Shown piece after piece: positions 7,713 to 13,604 of a DNA stretch of 17,540 bases. Under the pieces are notes generated by a model that ran no database searches, was not told the DNA's origin, and saw only the letters and a program-made list of their open reading frames with translations. The translations under genes were made by a program, and so were the position numbers. This DNA is from Campylobacteraceae bacterium (GTDB lineage: Bacteria > Campylobacterota > Campylobacteria > Campylobacterales > Sulfurovaceae): contig JALSPE010000026.1 of the NCBI GenBank assembly GCA_026986085.1, positions 1 to 17,540 of the forward strand. The letters are read 5' to 3'. Position 1 is the first letter of the stretch, and the number at the start of each line of letters is the position of its first letter.

Positions 7713-9158
7713 ATGATTAAGAGTTTTTTATTTGATCAATTAAGTGCTGTATCTCTATATTCTGAAGTTAGAAAAAGATTTCCAAAAGAGATAACAATGC
7801 TTTTCGAGAGTGTTGTTACAACCGAAGATGGAAATTTTAGTTTTATTGCAATAGGAGCTAAAGAGAGGCTTCAGTATATAGATAATAAAACTATATTTAC
7901 AGATACAAATAACAATACTCAAGAGTTAGAGATAACCCCTTTTGATTTTTTAAAAGAGTATTATGATAGTGTAGATGAAAATCTTTATAAAAACTATGCT
8001 AGTAGAGTTGGTTTTAAATTTGTAGATGGTTTTATAGGCTTTTTATCTTACGATTTAGTAAAAGTTTTTGAACCATCGCTAAAAGAAGTAATGGATAATT
8101 TAGAAGATACTCTAAATACTCCCGACTTAGATTTAATTAGACCAAAGGTAATTGTTGGCTACTCTCATAAAAGTTCAGAGATAACAATTATTGATATAGA
8201 TGATAGCAATAAAGATATAGTAGAGCAGGTAGTAGATATTATATCCTCTTCTCATACACCAGAGCCAATTAAGCCAGTAAAGTTAAATGGTGAGGGTGAG
8301 TTTGCAATATCTAAAGAGCAATATATGCAAATTGTAGATGAAGCAAAAGAGCATATTCGAGCCGGTGATGTTTTTCAAATGCTACCATCTAACAGATATA
8401 CGCAAAAAGGTTCTATTGACCCACTTAGCTTCTATAGGGTGCTACGCTCTATAAACCCTTCTCCATATATGTTTTTATTAGATTTTGAAGAGTTTAGCAT
8501 ATGTGGCTCCTCTCCAGAAGTTATGGTTAGATTAACCGATGGAGAAATTTTACTTCGTCCATTAGCAGGAACAAGAAAAAGAGGAGCTACTCCTCAGATA
8601 GATTATGAATTAGAGCAAGAGCTACTAAATGACCCTAAAGAGTGTGCAGAGCATCTTATGTTAATAGATTTAGGTAGAAACGATGTAGGTAGAGTAGCAA
8701 AGGTAGGGACTGTTAAAGTTCCTCATATGATGAGAGTTGAAAGATACTCACATGTAATGCATATAGTTTCAGATGTTGTTGCAACAATTGATGATGATAA
8801 AGATATGTTTGACCTCTTTGGTGCAACATTTACAGCAGGAACAATGACAGGTGCTCCAAAAATTAAGGCCATGGAGCTTATTGCTAAATTTGAAAATATA
8901 AAAAGAGGCTTCTACAGTGGAAGTGTAGGCTACTTCTCATTTACAGGAGATATGGATTCGGCAATTACAATTAGAACAGCTTTAATTAATAATAAAGAGA
9001 TAGTTCTACACGCAGGAGCAGGTATTGTAGCAGACTCTAAGCCAGAATTGGAAGAGTTAGAGGTAAGAAATAAACTTATGGCACTAATTAAAACTCTAAA
9101 AGATATGGAAAATTTAAAGCAGGTAGATAATCTACTGCTTTTAAAGGAGATAGATTAA
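7713..9158 (+). CDS. trpE: Anthranilate synthase component I
   Basis: A chorismate-utilising enzyme of 481 residues making anthranilate for tryptophan synthesis, with ammonia normally supplied by TrpG. The N-terminal LFES (30-33) matches the LLES tryptophan-feedback motif. NPSPYMFLL (248-256), GSSPEVMVR (265-273), LIDLGRNDVGRV (317-328), TAGTMTGAPK (374-383) and HAGAGIVADS (433-442) are core family signatures. PLAGT (283-287) has Ala where aminodeoxychorismate synthase PabB has Lys (PIKGT), which favours TrpE over PabB. No trpG, trpD or other trp gene is beside it, so the pathway is split. The start follows the SPOR gene by 6 bases, and its stop overlaps aroE by one base. Confidence 0.88.
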   Translation: MIKSFLFDQLSAVSLYSEVRKRFPKEITMLFESVVTTEDGNFSFIAIGAKERLQYIDNKTIFTDTNNNTQELEITPFDFLKEYYDSVDENLYKNYASRVGFKFVDGFIGFLSYDLVKVFEPSLKEVMDNLEDTLNTPDLDLIRPKVIVGYSHKSSEITIIDIDDSNKDIVEQVVDIISSSHTPEPIKPVKLNGEGEFAISKEQYMQIVDEAKEHIRAGDVFQMLPSNRYTQKGSIDPLSFYRVLRSINPSPYMFLLDFEEFSICGSSPEVMVRLTDGEILLRPLAGTRKRGATPQIDYELEQELLNDPKECAEHLMLIDLGRNDVGRVAKVGTVKVPHMMRVERYSHVMHIVSDVVATIDDDKDMFDLFGATFTAGTMTGAPKIKAMELIAKFENIKRGFYSGSVGYFSFTGDMDSAITIRTALINNKEIVLHAGAGIVADSKPELEELEVRNKLMALIKTLKDMENLKQVDNLLLLKEID

Positions 9159-9949
9159 TGCCAAAGAAGTTTGCTATATTTGGTAATCCAGTCGAGCACT
9201 CTCTATCACCTAAAATGCACAATTGCGCATTTATAGAGTTGGGTTTTGATGGTATCTATAAGCAGATACTCTTAGAGGATGGAGTAAAACTAAAAGATAC
9301 ATTTTTAAAAGAGGATTTAACAGGAGCAAACATTACGGTTCCTCATAAAGAGAGAGCATATGAAGTTAGTGATATCTTAGACCCATTTGCAAAAAAAGTT
9401 GGTGCTGTTAATACTTTGGTTTTAAAAGATAATAAACTCTATGGATATAATACAGATGCACCAGGTTTTTTAAAATCTATCGAGAAGTTTGAAAACATTA
9501 AAACTATTTTGATATTAGGAGCTGGTGGAACTGTATCTTCGACTTCTGATATCTTAAAAGAGAGTGGCTATAGTGTAACTATTCTAAATAGGAGTAAAGA
9601 GAGATTACAACAATTTATAAAGAGTGGTTTTGAGTGTTATAGTTGGGAAGAGTTTGAACCAAAAGAGTATGACTTAATAGTAAATATGACAAGTGCTGGT
9701 TTAAGTGATAATAATTTACCAGCACCTAAAGATATATTAGATAAGACTCTATCAACTACAAAAGCTGCAATTGACATTATATATGGAAAAGAGACCCCTT
9801 TTTTAAAACTAGCCAAAGAGTATAATCTTCCTAATTTTGATGGAAAAGAGATGTTAATTCAGCAAGGTGTTTTAGCATTTGATTACTTTACAGAGCATAA
9901 ATATGATTTAAAAGAGGTTGAAAAAATTATGAGAGAAGCCCTAAATTAG
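9158..9949 (+). CDS. aroE: Shikimate dehydrogenase (NADP+)
   Basis: A 263-residue enzyme that reduces 3-dehydroshikimate to shikimate in aromatic amino acid synthesis, supplying the chorismate used by the upstream trpE product. The N-terminal HSLSPKMHN (14-22) binds shikimate. Catalytic K64 in NITVPHKE and D100 in GYNTDAPG are present, and the C-terminal Q-rich LIQQG (233-237) matches the substrate-contact helix. The nucleotide loop is GAGGTVSS (121-128) and NRS (144-146) fits NADP preference. The loop usually continues GAGGAAR/K; Thr-Val here is a mild deviation. The start overlaps the trpE stop (TAATG). A hairpin overlaps its stop. Confidence 0.93.
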   Translation: MPKKFAIFGNPVEHSLSPKMHNCAFIELGFDGIYKQILLEDGVKLKDTFLKEDLTGANITVPHKERAYEVSDILDPFAKKVGAVNTLVLKDNKLYGYNTDAPGFLKSIEKFENIKTILILGAGGTVSSTSDILKESGYSVTILNRSKERLQQFIKSGFECYSWEEFEPKEYDLIVNMTSAGLSDNNLPAPKDILDKTLSTTKAAIDIIYGKETPFLKLAKEYNLPNFDGKEMLIQQGVLAFDYFTEHKYDLKEVEKIMREALN

Positions 9950-9965
9950 GGTATTTCCCCTAATT
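9944..9965. terminator. Possible bidirectional terminator between aroE and the rhodanese gene
   Basis: A perfect 8-bp inverted repeat, AATTAGGG and CCCTAATT with a 6-base loop, lies between convergent genes. It overlaps the aroE stop and ends 2 bases before the rhodanese stop. On the plus strand CTCTATTTTA follows, only moderately T-rich, so efficiency is uncertain. Confidence 0.5.
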
Positions 9966-9967
9966 CT

Positions 9968-10366
9968 CTATTTTACTGTTTTATACCCTTTGTTAATCCA
10001 GCCATACTCTATGCCACCCTTTAATTCATATACATTTTTAAATCCTAAATTTTTAGTTAGCCACTCTCCCAACTTTTTTGTTCTATTTGCATGAGCACAA
10101 TATATTATAAATGGTTTAGATTTATCTTTAATTAAGTTACCCAACTTAAACATAAAGTTAGGAACATCAGCCCCACCATTTGGTGTAAAAAACATTATCT
10201 TTTTTGCACCCTTTATTATACCTCTATTGTTCCACTCTTGAGGCGTTCTAATATCAATTACCACAACCCCACTCTTTTGCATTTTAAGTAGTGTATCAGC
10301 ATCAATCTCTTTAAAACTTGCCATTAAAGAGTATGTAAATAAAAATAGTAAAAAAAACTTTTTCAA
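9968..10366 (-). CDS. Exported single-domain rhodanese-like protein
   Basis: A 132-residue protein with an N-terminal signal peptide (KK then FFLLFLFTYSLM, likely cut near A16/S17) and one rhodanese domain. The CDC25-like features are VVVIDIRTPQEW (34-45) and the active-site loop CAHANR (90-95) with Cys90 as the persulfide-carrying residue; KGGIEYGWINKGY (116-128) is the typical end of the fold. Its role would be sulfur transfer or binding in the periplasm, a common need in sulfur-metabolising Campylobacterota, but the substrate is not shown. The start is TTG at 10366, supported by AAGGA six bases upstream on the minus strand. It is divergent to the Hsp20-like gene, with a shared regulatory region. 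Confidence 0.85.
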   Translation of the reverse strand: MKKFFLLFLFTYSLMASFKEIDADTLLKMQKSGVVVIDIRTPQEWNNRGIIKGAKKIMFFTPNGGADVPNFMFKLGNLIKDKSKPFIIYCAHANRTKKLGEWLTKNLGFKNVYELKGGIEYGWINKGYKTVK

Positions 10367-10387
10367 ACAAAATCCTTTTTTCTTTTT

Positions 10388-10393
10388 ATTATA
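10388..10393 (-). promoter_or_regulatory. -10 element of the rhodanese gene
   Basis: On the minus strand this reads TATAAT, 21 bases before the TTG start. The dyad at 10420-10437 would be centred about 47 bases upstream of the predicted transcription start, a position suited to an activator. Confidence 0.45.
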
Positions 10394-10419
10394 TATAAAA
10401 TTTGTATATTTACTGTGTA

Positions 10420-10437
10420 TTGCAACATAAGTTGCAA
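10420..10437. promoter_or_regulatory. Palindromic operator-like site between divergent genes
   Basis: TTGCAAC and GTTGCAA form a perfect 7-bp dyad separated by ATAA. The size and symmetry are those of a dimeric transcription-factor site. It lies between the rhodanese gene and the Hsp20-like gene, and could serve both. It is not the CIRCE/HrcA element, nor a plain FNR box, and I do not recognise its regulator. Confidence 0.5.
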
Positions 10438-10495
10438 ATAAAAATATCTTTATGAGTTAAAATTTTGTAATAAAATTAATTAAAGGAGTTGAATT

Positions 10496-10954
10496 ATGAA
10501 AAAATTTCTAATTACACTATCTGTATTAGGAGCATTATTAAATGCCCAAAATCCAATTAATTTAAATGATGATCCATTTGCAGAGATAGAGAAAATGCAA
10601 AAAGATATGGATGCTATTTTTGATAAAATGGCTAAATCTAATATTTTTACTATAGCAAAAACAGATGCAATTATGAGCTCTGGAATAAAAGATAAAGGAG
10701 ACCACTACGAGGTAGTAATTAATCTGGGTAAAGGTAAAGTTAAAAGTAGTGTAAAGGTAAAAGATAGACTCTTGTATATTGCAGTTAAAAGTGAAAATAG
10801 AGTAGAGAACAATAGCACAAATGGCTTTATCAAAACACAATCTAATAGCAGTATGACTCAAATCTTCACTCTCCCACAAGATGCAGATACAAAAATTGAT
10901 TATAAACAAGATGGCGATAAATTAATAGTAAAGATACCAAAAGTTAAAAAGTAA
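10496..10954 (+). CDS. Exported Hsp20/alpha-crystallin-like protein
   Basis: A 152-residue protein with a signal peptide (MKKFLITLSVLGALLNA, cleavage likely after A17) and a C-terminal domain resembling the small heat-shock fold: YEVVINLGKGKVKSSVKVKD (71-90) corresponds to the first strands, FTLPQDADTKIDYKQDGDK to the later loop, and LIVKIPK (143-149) to the closing strand of the alpha-crystallin domain. A helical amphipathic segment (28-46, DPFAEIEKMQKDMDAIFDK) precedes it. Known members are cytoplasmic chaperones; an exported version suggests periplasmic holdase activity or simply the same fold. The start has AAAGGAG, 7 bases before the ATG. The promoter is weakly visible (TAATAA at 10468-10473 after TTTTG). 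Confidence 0.7.
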   Translation: MKKFLITLSVLGALLNAQNPINLNDDPFAEIEKMQKDMDAIFDKMAKSNIFTIAKTDAIMSSGIKDKGDHYEVVINLGKGKVKSSVKVKDRLLYIAVKSENRVENNSTNGFIKTQSNSSMTQIFTLPQDADTKIDYKQDGDKLIVKIPKVKK

Positions 10955-11125
10955 GTTTAGATTATTTTATATGGTTTATTATAGTATTCGAGCATGAATT
11001 TAGGGTGTTGCTAAAAGTTTTGGCACCCCTTAGATAAAGATATGATTTTTTGTAATAGATAATAATTTCTATTTACACCCTATAATATATAATTATAATA
11101 ATTATTTTTAAAAATTATATAAAAA
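10955..11125. other. Gene-free stretch upstream of the FNR-type promoter
   Basis: No credible gene was found. The part at 11003-11028 holds GGGTG and CACCC as weak hairpin arms 16 bases apart, but no T-run follows, so it is not a convincing terminator. The remainder (11080-11125) is almost pure A/T, with several TATAAT-like words that cannot be ranked. The gene-free region continues to 11461 with the promoter and the insertion described separately. Confidence 0.5.
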
Positions 11126-11139
11126 TTGATTTTAATCAA
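11126..11139. promoter_or_regulatory. FNR/CRP-type operator
   Basis: TTGAT-TTTA-ATCAA is a perfect match to the FNR consensus TTGAT-N4-ATCAA. Its centre (11132.5) lies about 41 bases before the transcription start predicted from the -10 at 11161-11166, the classical class II activator position. It should make the downstream operon respond to a CRP/FNR-family regulator, probably under low oxygen. Confidence 0.7.
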
Positions 11140-11157
11140 CTTTTATTTTCAACTTTA

Positions 11158-11166
11158 TGCTACAAT
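11158..11166 (+). promoter_or_regulatory. Extended -10 promoter of the DUF2249-DUF523 operon
   Basis: TGCTACAAT is an extended -10 (TGn plus TACAAT, 5 of 6 bases). The predicted start near 11173 is just before the inserted element at 11175. Without the element and one TAAAA copy the leader would be about 19 bases with an AGGAG site. Confidence 0.6.
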
Positions 11167-11174
11167 ACATAAAA

Positions 11175-11205
11175 ACCTGAGTTCGACACAATACCATAGC
11201 CACAA
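11175..11205 (+). repeat. Left terminal inverted repeat of the MITE-like element
   Basis: This 31-bp arm pairs with 11409-11439 with one mismatch (C11200 against A11414). Confidence 0.85.
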
Positions 11206-11209
11206 AAGT

Positions 11210-11300
11210 CTAAAAATAGGTAAGGTTTTCAAAATTAAATTTGTAGGACTAGCCGTAGCTAATTCAAAAATTTTATTTAGGAAAGATTGCCTATTTTTAG
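11210..11300. repeat. Left internal hairpin of the MITE-like element
   Basis: Positions 11210-11242 can pair with 11268-11300 over 33 positions, with the first 11 perfect, two wobble pairs and four mismatches. The 25-base loop (11243-11267) contains AGGAC, a small stem TAGC-CGTA-GCTA, and ATTCAA. Confidence 0.7.
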
Positions 11301-11313
11301 GCTTCCCTTTGGG

Positions 11314-11408
11314 TTTTACGAGGTTTCCCATATGCTTTGACACATTTTTTTGAATTAACCAGTTAGTCCTGCAAAAATGTGACATTGCCTATGAAAAACC
11401 TCGTAAAA
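11314..11408. repeat. Right internal hairpin of the MITE-like element
   Basis: Positions 11314-11349 can pair with 11373-11408 over 36 positions, with the first 13 perfect and six mismatches in all. On the minus strand the 23-base loop (11350-11372) reads AGGAC, a small stem TAAC-TG-GTTA, and ATTCAA, the same layout as the left loop. Confidence 0.7.
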
Positions 11409-11439
11409 TTGTGACTATGGTATTGTGTCGAACTCAGGT
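11409..11439 (-). repeat. Right terminal inverted repeat of the MITE-like element
   Basis: This is the mate of 11175-11205. The AGGAG ribosome site of the next gene (11452-11456) lies 13 bases outside it. Confidence 0.85.
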
Positions 11440-11461
11440 TAAAAATTAAATAGGAGTTAAT

Positions 11462-11800
11462 ATGTCGGATTTAAAAGAAAAAGTTGAAGTTGCAGGAGCA
11501 ACAGTTGATTTTTATAAATATAAAGATGGAGATTTTGAGATTTATGAGTTTGATACAAGTAGATGTGGTCCACCTGAGCCTATGGTAAATGCGATGGCAG
11601 GTTTAAAGCTAATTGATGCACCAAACAAAAAACTTGTAATGATAAATCATAAAAAACCAATGGGGCTTTTGGATAAAATTGGAGAAAACTATAATATTAA
11701 TGATAGGGCTTTAGAAGATGGTAGAGTTGCTCTTGAATTTACATATAAAGAGGGAGAGAGCAACAAAGCTAATTTAGATGATGCAAGTTGTAGTGGTTAA
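11462..11800 (+). CDS. DUF2249-like protein
   Basis: This 112-residue soluble protein resembles DUF2249: FDTSRCGPPEPMVNAM (30-45) with the PPEPM core, KKLVMINHKKPMGLL (56-70) for the central strand and the proline-leucine turn, and EDGRVALEF (85-93) for the last strand. The fold is like the TusA/SirA-type small sulfur-carrier domains, but the usual TusA Cys-Pro pair is absent here; Cys35 sits just before the PPEPM. There are extensions at both ends (about 25 N-terminal residues and a Cys-containing tail ASCSG). Family members are often near denitrification, NnrS or hemerythrin genes. AGGAG lies 5 bases before the ATG. It is the first gene of a six-gene operon under an FNR-type promoter. Confidence 0.7.
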   Translation: MSDLKEKVEVAGATVDFYKYKDGDFEIYEFDTSRCGPPEPMVNAMAGLKLIDAPNKKLVMINHKKPMGLLDKIGENYNINDRALEDGRVALEFTYKEGESNKANLDDASCSG

Positions 11801-11804
11801 TTAA

Positions 11805-13058
11805 ATGTTTAATATCTCTAAAGATTTTGCACCACCATTTAAGATGATAGAGCCATTCTTTAAATTTGGCTCTATCGTCTATTTAATATCTATATTAGCA
11901 CTTCTATTTATCAATAGTAGTGGTAGTATAGAAGATTTAACTGTAGTAGGATGGGCACATCTATTTCTACTTGGCTTTGTAATGGTAACTATTTTTGGTG
12001 CAATGGCTCAACTAATACCTGTTGCATTAGAGGTAGGACACTTTAGTGTAGATTTATATTATGTAATCTTTCCAACATTAAGTATAGGCACAATATTAAT
12101 GGTTATTGGCTTTTGGTTTATGCCATTTTTACTGCCATATGGTGGACTTTTAGTTTTGGTATCTATGGTTGTTTTTTTATACGAAACCTTAATGACACTA
12201 AAGGCAACAACTTCAAATACTCTTACTGTAAAGTGTATAAAAGTAGGAAATAGCTTTTTAACAGTAGCTATTGCAATAGGCTTTTTAATGGCTTTGGCTA
12301 TTGCAAATGGCATAGGGGTAAATTTAGGAAAGTTTTTACCAATTCATATAATTTTAGTTTTAATTGGCTATGTTACAATAACTGTAATAGGGCTTAGTAT
12401 TATACTTTTGCCAATGTTTGGGCTATCGCATGGCTTTGATGATAGATATATTAACTTAGCCTTTAAGATATTAACATACTCAGTTATAACTTTTTCTATC
12501 TTAAAATTAGTTGGCTTAGACTTTGTGTCTAATTTTGCTCTAATCTCTATAGCCATTGGTATTGGATACTATTTTAAACAGTTGTTAATTCTTTACAAAA
12601 CACGAGGTAGAAAAAACCACGATATTTGGTATAAACATATATATGTTGCCTTTATATCTCTTATTGTATCTACTGCATTTTTACTTATATGGCTATTTAG
12701 TGGAAATGATGCCTTTTTAAAGAGTGGTGTTTGGCTCTTTGCAATAGGCTTTATAGCTTTTGTAATTAATGGTCACTTAATTAAAATAATACCATTTTTA
12801 GTTTGGTTTGAGCGTTTTAGCTCATTAGTTGGTAAGCAAAAAGTGCCAATGCTTCACGAAATGTTACCAGATAGAGATGTTAATTTTTCATTTTGGTTAA
12901 GTCTATCGGGCTTAGTTGCAGCTGCTTTTGGCTTACTTATTAGTAGTGATTCTCTATTTAAAGGTGGAGTATCTCTACTTAGTTTTGGTGCTATTTTTAT
13001 GGTAATTACCGTAATATATATTTTAAACTTTAAACCAGAGGATGTAAAAGATGTGTAG
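11805..13058 (+). CDS. Polytopic membrane protein, NnrS / heme-copper-oxidase subunit I-like
   Basis: A 417-residue protein with about twelve membrane helices and few charged residues. Histidines fall at helix positions or edges: H52 in GWAHLFLLGFVMVTIFGAM, H79, H181 in LPIHIILVLIGYV, H209, and H324 in INGHLIKIIPFLVWFER. The first, a His followed by a G-rich helix and an IP turn, recalls heme-binding helix II of heme-copper oxidases and the NnrS family. The HH pair and HxH motif for CuB and the two hemes are missing, so it is not a complete terminal oxidase. It starts 4 bases after the DUF2249-like gene and overlaps the next start by 8 bases. A heme or copper membrane protein for nitrogen-oxide or low-oxygen stress is a reasonable guess, not shown. 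Confidence 0.6.
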   Translation: MFNISKDFAPPFKMIEPFFKFGSIVYLISILALLFINSSGSIEDLTVVGWAHLFLLGFVMVTIFGAMAQLIPVALEVGHFSVDLYYVIFPTLSIGTILMVIGFWFMPFLLPYGGLLVLVSMVVFLYETLMTLKATTSNTLTVKCIKVGNSFLTVAIAIGFLMALAIANGIGVNLGKFLPIHIILVLIGYVTITVIGLSIILLPMFGLSHGFDDRYINLAFKILTYSVITFSILKLVGLDFVSNFALISIAIGIGYYFKQLLILYKTRGRKNHDIWYKHIYVAFISLIVSTAFLLIWLFSGNDAFLKSGVWLFAIGFIAFVINGHLIKIIPFLVWFERFSSLVGKQKVPMLHEMLPDRDVNFSFWLSLSGLVAAAFGLLISSDSLFKGGVSLLSFGAIFMVITVIYILNFKPEDVKDV

Positions 13059-13359
13059 TGTAACAAAAGAGCAAATATATGACGAATTAAGAAAAATTAT
13101 TGACCCAGAAGTTGGGTTTAATCTTGTAGAGATGGGATTGATTTATGGTGTAGATATAGATGATGATTGTAATGTAAAAATCACTATGACACTATCTACA
13201 AAAGCATGTCCTCTACATCAAATGATAACACAGTGGGTAGAGGATGCTCCAAAAAAAATTGATGAAATAAAAGAGGTAGAGGTTAATGTGGTATGGGAGC
13301 CAGAGTGGAATATATCTATGGCAGAAGATAATGTAAAAGCGGCTCTAGGTTCACTCTGA
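13051..13359 (+). CDS. MIP18/DUF59-family Fe-S cluster assembly factor
   Basis: A 102-residue single-domain protein of the MIP18 (DUF59, SufT/PaaD-like) family. DPEVGFNLVEMGLIYGVDI (18-36) and MTLSTKACPLHQMI (46-59) with the conserved Cys53 are the family marks, and VVWEPEWNISMAED (80-93) is the typical ending. Such proteins help mature Fe-S enzymes or deliver clusters. Its presence in this operon suggests that one partner needs a cluster inserted. The start overlaps the end of the membrane protein gene by 8 bases, and the stop overlaps the next start (TGATG), both signs of translational coupling. Confidence 0.88.
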   Translation: MCSVTKEQIYDELRKIIDPEVGFNLVEMGLIYGVDIDDDCNVKITMTLSTKACPLHQMITQWVEDAPKKIDEIKEVEVNVVWEPEWNISMAEDNVKAALGSL

Positions 13360-13604
13360 TGAATGCAATAAAAGCAGTTCTAAAAGACCTTTATGGTGCA
13401 GGAATACTATTTTTTTACTATGTTAAATGGATTATTGCAATAGGTGTTCCTACACTTTATTTGGCTCTTGAATATAAACGAAATTATATAATGGATATTT
13501 TATGGATTTGGTGTATAATATTAATTATAAAAGACTTTGTCTATAAGTTTATATTAAAAAAGAGCCACTGCGATAGTAGGAGTTGCTCTACAAAGGATAA
13601 GTAG
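13359..13604 (+). CDS. Small two-helix membrane protein with a Cys-containing tail
   Basis: This 81-residue protein has two likely membrane helices (about 14-37, GILFFYYVKWIIAIGVPTLYLAL, and 44-66, IMDILWIWCIILIIKDFVYKF) and a short hydrophilic end HCDSRSCSTKDK with two cysteines (C70, C75). I do not recognise the family. Starting and ending with one-base overlaps, it is part of the tightly coupled operon. The Cys-X4-Cys tail with a His before it could bind a metal or be redox-active, but this is only an inference. Confidence 0.75.
   Translation: MNAIKAVLKDLYGAGILFFYYVKWIIAIGVPTLYLALEYKRNYIMDILWIWCIILIIKDFVYKFILKKSHCDSRSCSTKDK

Larger units (their letters stand above)
11175..11439. mobile_element. 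MITE-like insertion, 265 bp, in the operon leader
   Basis: The element begins ACCTGAGTTCGACACAATAC and ends with the reverse complement. The 31-bp terminal inverted repeats (11175-11205 and 11409-11439) differ at one base. TAAAA flanks it directly on both sides (11170-11174 and 11440-11444), consistent with a 5-bp target duplication, though in AT-rich DNA this is modest evidence. It has no transposase gene. Internally there are two long hairpins (11210-11300 and 11314-11408) separated by 13 bases. A short non-autonomous element mobilised by a transposase acting on these ends is the best reading; the parental IS family is not recognised. Confidence 0.8.

Noticed and set aside
7713..9158. Aminodeoxychorismate synthase PabB for the chorismate enzyme
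   Set aside because: PLAGT has Ala where PabB carries a catalytic Lys, and an N-terminal LFES tryptophan-site motif is present.
10420..10437. The dyad as an FNR or CIRCE element
   Set aside because: The half-site TTGCAAC is not the FNR TTGAT, and CIRCE has TTAGCACTC arms with nine spacer bases; neither fits.
11003..11028. GGGTG and CACCC as a possible terminator after the Hsp20-like gene
   Set aside because: Only five strong pairs, a long loop and no T-run after the right arm.
11155..11385. A 76-residue open frame on the minus strand crossing the left end of the MITE-like element, and a 75-residue one on the plus strand
   Set aside because: Both run through the terminal repeat and hairpins, have no ribosome site, and resemble no transposase motif; the open frames follow from the inverted-repeat structure.
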